Shown: positions 53,449 through 64,000 of the stretch, piece by piece
How positions within the stretch are numbered: position 1 is the first letter of the stretch
Layout: every line of letters starts with the position of its first letter
DNA from: Lepraria neglecta
Lineage: Eukaryota; Ascomycota; Lecanoromycetes; Lecanorales; Stereocaulaceae
Direction of reading: 5' to 3'
Assembly: GCA_033220425.1 (NCBI GenBank)
Contig: CM065650.1
Coordinates: 4,278,001 to 4,342,000 of the forward strand
Length of the DNA: 64,000 bases
The notes under the pieces: generated by a model
Told to the model about the DNA's origin: nothing
Database searches by the model: none
What the model saw: only the letters and a program-made list of their open reading frames with translations
Made by a program: the position numbers and the translations under genes

Positions 53449-54847
53449 ATGGTCTACGAACACGACCCATCCATCTCCGAATACCAGCATGAAAAGCACC
53501 GTCCTCGAGAGAAAGAGGCGCTGCAAATGCTCCGCAAGATCGCCTCACTCGTCAAACCCATAATGAGGCAGCGAGGATGGAGAGTCGGAATCTTGACGGA
53601 ATTCTACCCCACGGAAACAAACCTCTTAGGACTCAACTGGAACCATGGCCAAAAGATTTGTTTGCGGCTCCGATACCCTGGCGATGCAAGCCAGTTCCTA
53701 CCGTTAGAACAGATCACTGACACTATGTTACACGAGTAAGATGTCCTTCGCATTACTTCGAGTTCCGCATCTAATAACTGTCTATAGACTTTGCCACATA
53801 GTCCACGGCCCCCATGACGAGCACTTCCATAAGCTCTGGGATCAACTCCGCGAAGAACATGAAGCGCTCGTCAACAAAGGTTACACGGGCGAGGGCTTCC
53901 TCTCCACCGGTCACAAGCTTGGAGGTGGAAGTATACCCATGCACGAGGCTCGCCGACGCGCTCGCGCTTCTGCAGAGAAGCGGAAGACTCTGTCAGCAGG
54001 TTCCGGCCAGAAGTTGGGAGGCAGACCGGTCCTGCATGGCTCAGATATGAGGAAGGTGATCGCGGACGCAATAGAGAGACGTTCTACTGTTACGAAAGGC
54101 TGTTCGGGAAGCGGTATGAGCGCGGATCGTGAACGAGAGCTGGTCAATGAGACGAACAAGAACGGCTTCCGTACGAAGGCTGCAGAGGACGATGCAAACG
54201 AGGAAGCCATCATGTTGGCGTATATCGATCTAGTACAGGAGGATGAGAAACAGAAATGGGGTGATGCCTACATACCACCCAGCAGAGAGAACCCAGCCGG
54301 CAGCCAAGGCCATCCTATTAAGATTGAACCAGACTCGGAACCCACCACATCCTACAAAGACCCTCGACAACGAGCACCAGACCCTAGCACATCATATAAC
54401 GACTCCCGACAACAATCTTTTGGCCAGAAACCTCCCATACCTACCTCCAGCAAGCCACAACCTCCCAGTCTTCCCTCCAGACCTTCACAACCTTCATCAT
54501 CAAAATCACCATCCCCATCCGACGGCTCTTGGACCTGTGACATCTGCACGCTCGTCAACAAATCTACCTATCTCGTCTGCGACGTCTGCTGCACCGAACG
54601 CCCCTCTCCTCCCCCTTCCCCCAACCCAACTAAGACATCATACACCACGCCCTCAACGCAAGCGAAGCCAACTTCGATACGAGACAGCAATTCGAAGAAA
54701 GCTGTGAAGTCACTCATGTCACTCGACGCAACGACCTCGCAGCAGCCTAAGAAGCCACTGGCGTGGAAGTGCCATACATGTGGAAATTTTACAGACAGCG
54801 AGTGGATGTGTTGTACGCAGTGCGGGACTATGAAGTTGAGCTCTTGA
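53449..54847 (+). CDS. Wss1-like WLM-domain metalloprotease with two RanBP2-type zinc fingers
   Basis: Exons 53449-53735 and 53788-54847 give 448 residues. The WLM domain (residues 1-170) has the active site HELCHIVHGPHDEHF (HExxH, third His six residues on), with TNLLGLNWNHGQKICLRLRY before and HKLWDQLREEHEALVNKGY after. Wss1 and SPRTN-type WLM proteases cut DNA-protein crosslinks in replication repair. Two C-terminal RanBP2-type zinc fingers follow: SWTCDICTLVNKSTYLVCDV and LAWKCHTCGNFTDSEWMC, both CxxC...CxxC. Between them lies a Pro/Ser linker. SUMO-binding motifs are expected here but I cannot assign one. The intron sits inside the HE codon pair, so splicing is needed for the active site. 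Confidence 0.9.
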
Positions 54848-55265
54848 TGGGGAAAGATGGCTCATCAATGGGACACCAAGGACTGAAAACCGAACGAACA
54901 ACATGGATAAATTTGGGCAATACCCCTACGACTAATGGGTTTCACGACTTACGAAAATCTTGCACAGCGTGGAGCATTTGCTTGCTTGAAATGTGATTAA
55001 GCGTGTCTTTTATCATAAAAGGTCAGCATAGCGAAGGCGTTCCAAACATCAACGAAGCAGTCGATGCTGTCACATCCATGTCACAGTACCCATAATTCTA
55101 CCATACCAATAACAATTCTTGAATTAGTGCAAAGACCCGCTATGCATCGCTGCGTATCAATGTCGCTATTCTCTGCAAACGCTAACATCGCTGCAAAACA
55201 CACGCTGTGCATCCCACACTCCACCTCCTCTCCTCTTTCCCTCCTCTCAACTATCCAGTGTTCGT
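54848..55265. other. Convergent 3' spacer
   Basis: 418 bases between two convergent genes, the Wss1-like protease and the PhoD-like phosphatase. Holds both 3' UTRs. Nothing else recognised. Confidence 0.4.
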
Positions 55266-58200
55266 TCATCCAACCCTCCCAGTAACCTTACTCCCAAAGA
55301 ACCTCCTCCACCCTTTTCCCCCACTCTTCTCCGAATACGCTTCGATTCCACTATACCCCTGACTCAACCTTTTCCCCTGCTGACCAATATGCTCAGGCTC
55401 AATCTCATCATCTTCATCCTCATCTTCATCCTCACTGTAATACCCTCCCTTCTGATTATCAGCAAGCGCCAATCCAGCTCTCCCATTTCCATCTCCGTTT
55501 CCAATCCCATTCCCAACAGAAGTAGACTTGCTGCGCTGCGCATTCCCCGCGCCAAGCATACGATCCACTTTACTAAGTTTCCTTCCAGGATATCCGCTAT
55601 AGCCTCCAGGAGGGCTAGAATCGAGGTGAGCGTGGTAGTCAGCCGAGTCCTGGCGACCTCCGTCGTATTGGTCCGACTTCCTCGGTGGCGTGCCCGGCTC
55701 TGAAAACTTTCTTTGATGGCTTGGCGGCATTTTGAAGGCCGCTGGCCGTTGAGCTTGCCCTATCTGCTGATTCCGGTGTTCATATTGTCGTTGCTGCTGG
55801 GTGCCTTCGTCCCCGATTTCTTGATCACGCTCTCGACTAAGCGGTGGTGTTTGATCTCGATATTGTCTCCGCTGGGAGACGCTGAAGCCCCACCGTCGAG
55901 GTCGGACTCCTTCCTCTTCGCCTTCGCTGAGGCTGGGGGTAACACTGTCTCGTTGACCCCAATTTCCTTGACCTTGACCACTGGCTACTGTATTTTTCCT
56001 CTTGCCTCTGATAGATCCAAGTCGGGATATCAAGCTCTTTTTCCTGTACGATACCGTGTTCTCGTCGCCATGCCCTTCGTAGTAAAGTGCAGGAATAATG
56101 AGGCGGTAAGGAACAGTGTGGCCGGCAGGGTCCTTTTGGTTGATTTCGCAGTTCAGGACTACATCTAGCCCATGTTCTAGATTGACAAGACCCTCGTTGT
56201 CGTCAGCACCTCCCTTAGTCGCTGCTTTCTCGCTCATGTTCGTTGGACGGCGGTGGAAACCTCCAGGGCGCGGAAGTGGCGCAGAACTATGGCGTTGGCC
56301 ACCATTCCCGTTTATTGTCGCAGCTCTTTTCGGTAGATCTGTTTGCTGAGGGAAGTAACCATCGTTCTGAGGTGATTCAGGAGATTGTGAACCATTAAGC
56401 TTCTCCCTGTTTGCCCTCATCTCACGCAGATAGTCATCAGACGGCGGTGGCCCATTTTTTGAGAATCGCCGGAGCAGATTGCCCGGCTTTATATCACCTC
56501 TTGTCAAGGATAGCGTTCTTTGAAGACGAGTCGGAGGCGGTGGAGACTCGTCACTTGGAGTTTGCGGCTCCAATTCAGGTGGTGTAGGTGGGGGAGTGGT
56601 TCCTGGATGATATTCTCTAATCGAACACCAGTTTCGTCGTGGTAAGAGGTTTTTATTATTCCTCGGATGTCCATTCACGTCATGGGTGAACATGGGAATC
56701 ATGTCTTCGTCCGTTTCGTGGTCAAAATGATGAGTCTTGTTTCGTCTGTTAAGGATGTCGGCCATGTTGTTGGGTGGAGGCGTATTGACGATAGCAGACG
56801 AAACTATATTGGCCATGTAACGATGGTCTCGGTCTTTGGGTACTCCCAGGTTTGGGTTCGAATAGAACTGACCAACGGCGGCAAGATGGACGTCGCCGCT
56901 GCATCATTTGTTAGCACTCAAACATATTTTAGGCCTCAAGACTACTCACCCAAGAATAGTAACTCGAACAGACTTCTCGGCAGCTAGCTCCTGAAGCTCT
57001 TGTACGAACCAATTCCTTTCTTGTTTGTGACTTCTCGCCGTCCAGTGATCATCGAGGTCGTCCAGAATTTCCACTCCTCCATCGAATTTATTAAGAAAGC
57101 CGCCAAGCATACCAGCTCGTCCCAATGCTTTTACAGGGGCCATTACACTGCTTGTGAGAAGGTTCTCGAGCCAGACCAACCTAGGATAAGCAATTGGTAC
57201 GCCAAGCAGTACTATGAGGTGTTTCGTCTCGCCTTCAATGATCTCTCTCTGGCATCTTTCGAAGACCAGCTCATAAGAGGCCTCGCTCAGGATCTCCTCT
57301 CTCTGCGATGAATTAGCATTGCCATTGAGAACCCTTTGGATGAAGACTTGCCATTCGCTCTGTTCGACAATCCAGTGCAAGTAGAGAGACATTCTTGCCA
57401 AGAGACAAGAGGATACTTCTGCTCAGCTCATTGATATACGGTCCCGGTGCGGCACCCATCAACCAGCTTGGCTCATCAGCAGGACCTTCGTCGAGAACGC
57501 TCTGGTGTTGAAACAACATGTAGTATTTGAATGCCACGGCGCCGAGACCGCAAAAGACAGGCGTACTCATGAAGTGATGCGGATAGGAGCCGAAACCATC
57601 AATAATGTCTGTTCAACGATTGTCAGTAAGCGCGTGCACATACTTTACGAGCGTGATAGCAGTCAAAAACTGCGAAATAGGAGGTTTCTGCCCCAAGAGC
57701 AGAAGTCGGAGCGTTGAAAAGTGCGAAACGACTTACCATGATCATCCCACATGTTGACCATTGGAATCTGCGAGTTCGCCATCCCGAACAGGCCTTGCGA
57801 GAACCACATCGAATATCTTTCCAGATAGAATGTTTCCAGTTCTTCCAGCATTGATGGGCTGAAATCTGCGTCGTGTTTATGATGTGGATTTTTGATCTCC
57901 AGCCATTCCCGGAATAAAGGGCTCTGGGTCATGACAGCATCATTGTAGATTTGATCGCCTCCTCCTATCATGACATGGAAGGGTCGGGTTTGGTGGCTAT
58001 TTAGTACATCTCGCCAGAGAGGATCAGGACCAGAGAAGTTGTCGGGGCTACCATGTGTTAGTACGAGTCTTTCGTCCCTAGTCATCAAGACTTACTTGAC
58101 GCTCATGCTGAAGCCATTGCAACTATGGAACATAATGTTCATCGAATGACCTCGAGCAGGGACCCAGAAACCAATGGCCGGGCAATTGTTAATGCTGTAT

Positions 58201-61025
58201 GCAATGCGACTTTGTTGCGGACCTAGTTCGACCTCCAAGTTGAAACGCCAGAAAGTGACACCGCGCTCTGCGTGTAAACGCACACCCTTGATTTGTTGGC
58301 CTTTCTTTTGTGCTCTTCCTTTTCCACGCCCGGCTTTGGGGTTCGCCGACGGTGCCGGCCCGTTACGTCCAGGACGATAGTCAGGAGTGCCATAAGCAGT
58401 CGGAACTGCAGCGGTTCGAGTCTCTTCAAAAAGTCCATCATCGTCTTCGAAACGTGATAAATCCCTTCCTTGCTCCAGATCGTCTACTGGTTTCACATAG
58501 ACAGTCTTACCGCTCCTTGATAACTTCGGCAAGCCTGCTATCGGGTCGATGAATTCGGAGGACACTTCCTGGTCATCTTCTTCGTCAGTGTGCGGTTGCG
58601 GCGAAGGCAAGAGTTCCATTGGCTCAAAAAATAGGCGAAGCGTGGGTACAGGCTCATATGTTGAGTCGGCATCAGTGGTGACAATCATTACGCTGCCTCT
58701 CCATGTTTCGCGTTCAGCACTTGACGAGCCACCGCTTCGGGTAGTCGTTTGATGTCTGTCCCGCTTGAGGCCCGTGTATCGTAGCAACGGACCGCACTTT
58801 AAGTACAAAGGAGGTTCAAAGGTTGTAAGAGCTGGTACTGGTAGTATGCGGATTGACCGCATATTTAGAGTTAGCTCATCGCTCATGTATGACTCGCAAA
58901 AATGATCATCATGCAAAGGATCATGCAAAGCAAGATCGGGACATGAGTAGGAATACGCAGACGAAAGACGACTGGTCTGATCAGGCCTCGAACGATGCCA
59001 AAAGTGAGCTGCGTGACTCTCCAGGTGCAAGTTCATCGCCCTCTCCAGTCCCGCACGCTCTTCATGCTCCACGTATGACCGTGTGCGAATGGCACGTTCG
59101 TTTGGCGATGATGTTCGCACCTCTTCTAATCGCATCTTTGGAGTAAAAGTGGATGTGAACTTACCAGTATCGTTTTGATAACTCCCTGAGAGCGACTGTG
59201 CGTCCCTATTGACCCCATTGGCAGCTCGTCTCTGTTTACGCCGACTCCCAGATCCTCCCGTTTCCCACCACGCACCCTGATCTTTCTCTGAATCGCTTTC
59301 AACACCAAAGTCCGCAGCCGTAAGTCTCGCTGTCCCTGCTCGCCTCCACTCTTCAAGCTGTTTAGGCCTGGTGCTCGATTGTTCAGATATCTCCATGGCG
59401 TGATCGTGACCTCGATTCAATATTTTGGAAAGATGGTGCTTTCGGTGAGCCGGTGCTTCTACAGGCCCCTGCGGCCCACTTCCAAATCCCACGGCCTGCC
59501 TCGCCTGTATGCCAGCCGCAGTCTGGGGAGGTATCTCGTACTTAGTGGCTTGACTGTGGCCTTGTACAGTGTGTCGAGGTACAGGATCTGGCATGCCGCC
59601 AAACATGGCCGCTGATACTTTGTTTCTGGACGTCTCTGCTTTACTACTGTACAACTCCTGCTGCTCTTTAGATACTTCTTTTGACGACGATTGGTTTGCC
59701 ATGGTTGACGGGTCCTGACGAAGTTTATCTCGCCGGGCACTATGTGCTTCGTCGGATCTTGCTAAAGCTTCTGTTCCTGAACCTCTCCTACGATCCCGCG
59801 GATGTACATTGGTGGATTTTTGAGGGCTGTCACCCAAGTCTTCCGTTTCGTCTTCACCTTGGAATCTCACGCCTCGTTCTTGCGGTATCTCCGGCGCTTT
59901 GGCGGAATTCCTTCGAGATGAGTCTCGGGCTACTGGTAGGCTCGAATTCCTTTGAGAAGTTGATCCTGTTGGCAATGACTCCCTGCGCCGTTCAGGTCGC
60001 GGTACCCGACTGGTTTCCTTGGGGTGAGGAACCGAAGGAGAATCTTGAGTGTAAGCCTCGGGTTGCTGAACATGGGTAGCAAGCTGTGGTTCTTGGGCTT
60101 GATCCGAAAGCCTTCTTTGTTTAGCAGCACCACTGGTCGCAGATGCTCTTTTCGATTGAGTACGGTCCACGCCACGATCTCCTTCTTGGCGAGAGCTGCG
60201 CCGTCTATCAAAGCCCTGAGAATCTCGGAGTCGCTGTTCAGCTTCCTGCATGCGTGCTCTCTTTTCTTCCTTACTGATATCGCTCAACTTGACCTCCAAT
60301 TTCTGTAGAGGCGAACGATCTGGCGCCCATTCTTTTTTTGGTGGCTGTACTAACCCTGCCGAAGCACGTCTATTGCTTGTTTCAGGAACCTTAGAGGCGG
60401 CATCATTGTACTGCTGATCAGTCCCAGAGCTCACACGTCGATTGGCAGAATAAGGATCTGCAGCTTGATACTGCTGTGGACTTGTAGAGTTCGAAAATCG
60501 TCGAGGCGAGATAGGACCGTTAACGGGGGGGTATGAGTCTCTCTTGTGCTGTTGTATCTCAGAGTACACTCCACCAATTGGGCGATTGAGACTTCCACGT
60601 CTTACTGGCTTCGCTGGCTGAGGAGAGGGCTCAGGATGGCTTTCGGATGGCTTTGTAGATGTTGAGTTCCCGGTCAGAGCTCGCGCGCGCTCTGCAAATG
60701 ATGCTGGATAGCCACCTTTAGACCTGTCATGGTTCTCGCTACCATAGGGAGGGCGATATGATACTGGCGGAGCTCTTGGTACTTCTGGTGCAGCAGGAGG
60801 TTGAAATAAGTTGTCAATGGGTGTTCTGGCAGGCCCGCTTCCACTTGGTCTTCGCTTTCTTGAGGTCGTTCTTGCCGAGCCATTGGTAAGAGGAGATAGC
60901 TCCGTGTCTTGAGACGGGGGAAGGGACGATGGCAATGGGTAGTTGGGATCCACTCTCAACGGTCGCTGCATTGCATCTGAGCTCTCGCCATAGGAAGGCT
61001 GTGTAGGCATACGCTGAGTCGTCAT
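55266..61025 (-). CDS. Large PhoD-like phosphatase-domain protein (1827 residues)
   Basis: Five exons (61025-58096, 58047-57737, 57608-57352, 57302-56950, 56898-55266) sum to exactly 1828 codons. The first about 550 residues are disordered, rich in Ser/Pro/Arg/Gln. The catalytic region is spread over exons 1-5: RMNLHLESHAAHFWHRSRPD and RHGMNI...SCNGFSMSV, then GGGDQIYND (metal), VNMWDDHDIIDGFGSYPHHF, SLLALDCRTERMREEIL, HLIVLLGVPIAYPR and LGGDVHLAAVGQFYSNPN. The tail (about 1310-1827) is again disordered, with an acidic SEDEDEDEDDEIE run. PhoD-type enzymes are metal-dependent phosphatases or phosphodiesterases; the fungal long form has no proven substrate. Intron 3 (57351-57303) is GC-AG. No signal peptide is seen, so it is probably cytoplasmic. 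Confidence 0.9.
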
Positions 61026-61666
61026 TATTCTGTAGAAAATTGGGCCAAAGATGTAGATGTTAAATGCTCAGAGCTCGAGGCGCATGTGCATGCAGGTATA
61101 AACGAACGAATATTGCTGTAATTAGTGGACGAAAGCCTTGGTGATCCTAATGGTCATTGATACATTGTAAAATATGATACACACATGATGATCAATCTAC
61201 CCGACTTCATAAATCCTGTAGGTTGAAATAAATAAAGAAAATTGAAGTGGAGAACGGTAAACAGCATCTTCTCGTCACCAAGATCAAGCTTCCAGCCCCT
61301 GTTAAAAGTCTTCGGCCCGAAAGCTACCGACACCAGCGCATGAGTGGAACCCTAGTCGTTTCAAGGGCTACGTTCTAGGGAGAGGACAGAGTGACGCTGA
61401 CGAGTCTCACCAAAGAAAAGACCATTGCGCTCATTGAATACCTAGTTGGGGGGAGACTGAATCGCCGTCATATCTTTCACTTCGACCTCGGCAAAAGAAA
61501 CCGGTAGGACCCTCGTTGAGTGTTATTGGCTGCCTATTGACAAGGAGATTGTCTTCGAGACATTGTCTCAAAACGGCTTCTCCAGAGCGATCTCGAACAG
61601 CTTGCGTTGTTGAGAACATCGTCTTCCCAACTCATGGCGCTTCGGTGACGCCCTCATATTCAGATT
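61026..61666. promoter_or_regulatory. Divergent spacer, PhoD-like gene / kexin
   Basis: 641 bases between two start codons that face apart. AT-rich at 61140-61250. Short open stretches are not protein-like. Both promoters must lie here; no specific element is assigned. Confidence 0.35.
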
Positions 61667-64000
61667 ATGCACATACCAAAATGCCTTGGCTTTCTGGCGC
61701 TGGCTTGCCTCTCTGCCGCAAAACTACACCCCCGAAATCATAAGACCCACGACTACTACGCTATACACCTCCAACCAGACACACCGCCCCAACAAGTAGC
61801 CTCTGCGCTTGGCCTCGATTATGAAGGCAAGCTTGGTGAGCTCCAAGATCATCACACCTTCTCCTCGCCCCGCCACAGAAAACATGGTGCCGAGGGTCTA
61901 CTGGAAGATCTACGGCTTCGAAGGCGGAAACGAGCTTTGACAGGAGCTGGCGTTCTCGATGGAGTATTATGGTCACAGAAACAGAAGACAAAGCCGCGCA
62001 TGGAAAAGAGATCTGTACTCCCTCCCCCCGACTCGACAGGGTCCCCCTGATAATGGACTCCCCGTTGCACCAGTTGCGGATGCTGAGGCGGTGGCCGAGA
62101 GAGCAGACCTTGCACGAGAACTTACCATCGAAGATCCCATATTCAATGAACAATGGCATTTGTTTAATACGATGCAACTTGGTCATGATATAAATGTCAC
62201 AGGCGTATGGAAGCAGGGCATCACAGGCGAAGGGGCTACAGCAGTAATGGTCGACGATGGTATTGATATGTATAGTGATGACCTGAAAGACAATTATTTT
62301 GCGGCGGGGTCGTATGATTTCAACGATGACAACCCCGAGCCAAAACCAAGGCTCGGTGATGACAGACACGGTACGAGATGCGCTGGAGAAATCGCCGCAG
62401 TAAAAAATGGTGTTTGCGGTGTTGGCGTTGCATATAATGCTAAGATTGGGGGCCTCCGAATCCTATCGAAAATCATCACCGACGAAGACGAAGCGACGGC
62501 GATGAACTACAAATTCCAAGATAATCAGATCTATTCCTGCTCCTGGGGTCCTCCAGATGACGGACAATCGATGGACGCTCCTGGTCTTTTGATTAGGAAA
62601 GCTATGGTCACCGCTGTCCAACAAGGGCGACAAGGCAGAGGGAATATTTACGTCTTCGCAGCTGGGAATGGTCGCGGCTCTGGCGACAACTGCAACTTTG
62701 ACGGCTATACCAACAGTATCTACACCATAACGGTGGGCGGTATTGACAGGAAAGGCAAACAGACGTATTACTCGGAGCACTGCGCGGCTCAGCTGGTGGT
62801 GACCTACAGTAGTGGCAGTGGAGACGCTATACATACTACCGACGTTGGTGTTAACCAGTGCTACTCGAACCATGGAGGGACATCTGCTGCCGCACCATTG
62901 GGTGCTGGCATTTTCGCCCTAGCGTTCTCAGCTCGGCCAGAGCTCACATGGCGCGATTTACAGCACATCCTTGTCCTGACAGGAGTTCCAATCAACGAAG
63001 ACGAAGACTGGGATACGACATACATTGGCAGGAAGTTCAGCCATGCCTACGGATACGGCAAGCTAGACGCATACACTATCGTTGAAAAGGCCAAGACCAT
63101 TGACTTACTGAAACCACAAGCATGGTACAACTCGCCCTGGCTGCATATCAACCACTCCATACCTCAAGGTACAGACGGTCTATTGAGTTCCTTCGAAGTT
63201 ACCAAAGACCACCTGAAATTAGCGAACTTTGAAACAGTCGAACACGTCACAGTGACCATGAACGTCCAGCATACCCGCCGAGGCGATCTCAGCGTCGAAC
63301 TTCGAAGCCCAACTGGCCTCGTCAGCCATCTAAGCGTTACACGGCGTTTGGACGAAGCAAATGCAGGATATGTGGACTGGACCTTCATGTCTGTCGCTCA
63401 CTGGTAAGAGGTGCCCTTTGTGCTCACAATCCCAGCGGCTTACTAATGCTCCTCCCAGGGGTGAATCAGGCATCGGCAAATGGAGCGTCGTGGTAAAAGA
63501 CACCAATCTGAACGAACATAACGGAACTTTCACAGACTGGAAACTAACCCTCTGGGGCGAATGCATCGATGCCGCCAACCAACCTCTCCTTCCCATGCCC
63601 ACGGAGCACGACGACGACGATCACACTGTCATCTCCACCTCTCCAACTTTCGTCAGCGTAAAACCTGGCCCGTCAGAAACCGCAACCGACTTCCCCGCCA
63701 ACCCAACAGATCATCAACACCGCCCCGTCAATGCTAAACCCACTGCGCCAGGGGCAACATCTACAGCATCCTCTACCGCGTTACCTGATGCTCCACCAGA
63801 TGAGGATGAGACTAACACGCATTTCCTCCCACACTACTTCCCCACCTTCGGCGTCAGCAAACGCACCCAGATATGGATCTACGGCGCCCTCGCCATCATC
63901 GTCCTTTTCTGCGCGGGGTTGGGTACATACTTCTTCATCCAGCGTCGCAAGCGCAGGAGAAGTGAAAGAGAAGACTATGAGTTTGAGATGCTGGATGACG
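61667..64000 (+). CDS. KEX2: Kexin (Kex2-type proprotein convertase), 3' end outside the window, one-base frame error near 62024
   Basis: Exon 61667-63403, intron GTAAGAG...TCCCAG, then from 63459 to the window end. A signal peptide (MHIPKCLGFLALACLSAAKL) and an Arg-rich propeptide ending in a KR site precede the S8 domain. The catalytic triad is DDGIDMYSDDL (Asp), DRHGTRCAGEIAA (His) and NHGGTSAAAPLG (Ser), with AAGNGRGSGDN for the oxyanion hole. The P domain (VTVTMNVQHTRRGDLSVELR) and a single membrane span (IWIYGALAIIVLFCAGLGTY) near 63890 follow, then a basic cytosolic start of the tail. Kex2 cleaves after dibasic sites in the late Golgi. The frame breaks at the C6 run 62024-62029: with five C it would read RSVLPPPTRQGPPDNGLPVA. 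Confidence 0.92.

Noticed and set aside
54243-54707. 154-codon frame inside the WLM protease gene
   Set aside because: A shifted frame of the Pro/Ser/Thr-rich linker. The proper frame carries zinc fingers.
62014-62040. 25-base intron GTACTC...GACAG in kexin
   Set aside because: Ends look right and the phase would fit, but 25 bases is below any workable spliceosomal intron and has no branch site; a C-run length error explains the frame equally well.

Overview
This is genomic DNA of a filamentous ascomycete (Pezizomycotina). Genes are dense, on both strands, with many introns of about 45-100 bases carrying GT(AAGT)...AG ends. The gene set is typically fungal: Atg14, Tvp23, RCR, kexin, WLM protease, DUF1776, a DUF3602/PAR32-type protein, a HET relic and a Fot1/pogo transposon. 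A helotialean or related leotiomycete is my impression only; nothing here fixes the class.

Layout. 0-5 kb: a broken BAH-domain gene next to a diverged tandem repeat, a CBS-domain protein, a mitochondrial phosphate carrier and a PAR32-like protein. 5-10 kb: a secreted GH128-type beta-glucanase facing away from a GPH/SLC45-type sugar transporter, followed by a 4 x 96-bp minisatellite. 11-16 kb: two F-box-type genes in tandem, Atg14, and an intron-containing tRNA-Tyr. 16-22 kb: alanyl-tRNA synthetase with a mitochondrial-type N-terminal extension, ribosomal protein L12 and an unknown acidic protein. 22.5-26 kb: fast-decaying sequence (a gene relic, a BTB/POZ pseudogene and an unknown gene with breaks). 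26-31 kb: RCR membrane protein, a P5/Mpd1-type protein disulfide isomerase and Vta1. 31-34 kb: an orphan region, then Tvp23. 35-38.3 kb: a six-span membrane protein beside a conserved unknown soluble protein, both apparently damaged. 39-41.3 kb: 2-isopropylmalate synthase. 41.7-45.4 kb: a HET-domain relic split by a 2.2-kb Fot1/pogo-like element whose stops fit repeat-induced point mutation (RIP). 46-64 kb: a disordered protein, vacuolar-type alpha-mannosidase (Ams1), DUF1776, Wss1/WLM protease, a very large PhoD-like phosphatase and the 5' part of kexin (cut off by the window end).

Themes. Housekeeping and membrane-traffic genes (Vta1, Atg14, Tvp23, Ams1, kexin, PDI) are intact and alternate with islands of decay (0-1, 22-26, 31-32, 35-38 and 41-45 kb), where stops commonly look like C-to-T or G-to-A changes. 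Separately, several otherwise conserved genes (BAH, PAR32-like, the 24-kb gene, the 37-kb gene, DUF1776, kexin) each need a one-base change at or beside a short homopolymer to stay in frame. That pattern looks more like sequencing or assembly error than gene death. Splicing shows curiosities worth checking: an 8-base internal microexon, first coding exons of 4 and 8 bases, a GC-AG intron, a CAGCAG acceptor and an in-frame stop-free intron. I did not find a convincing new multi-gene system; the nearest candidate is the membrane/soluble gene pair at 35-38.3 kb.
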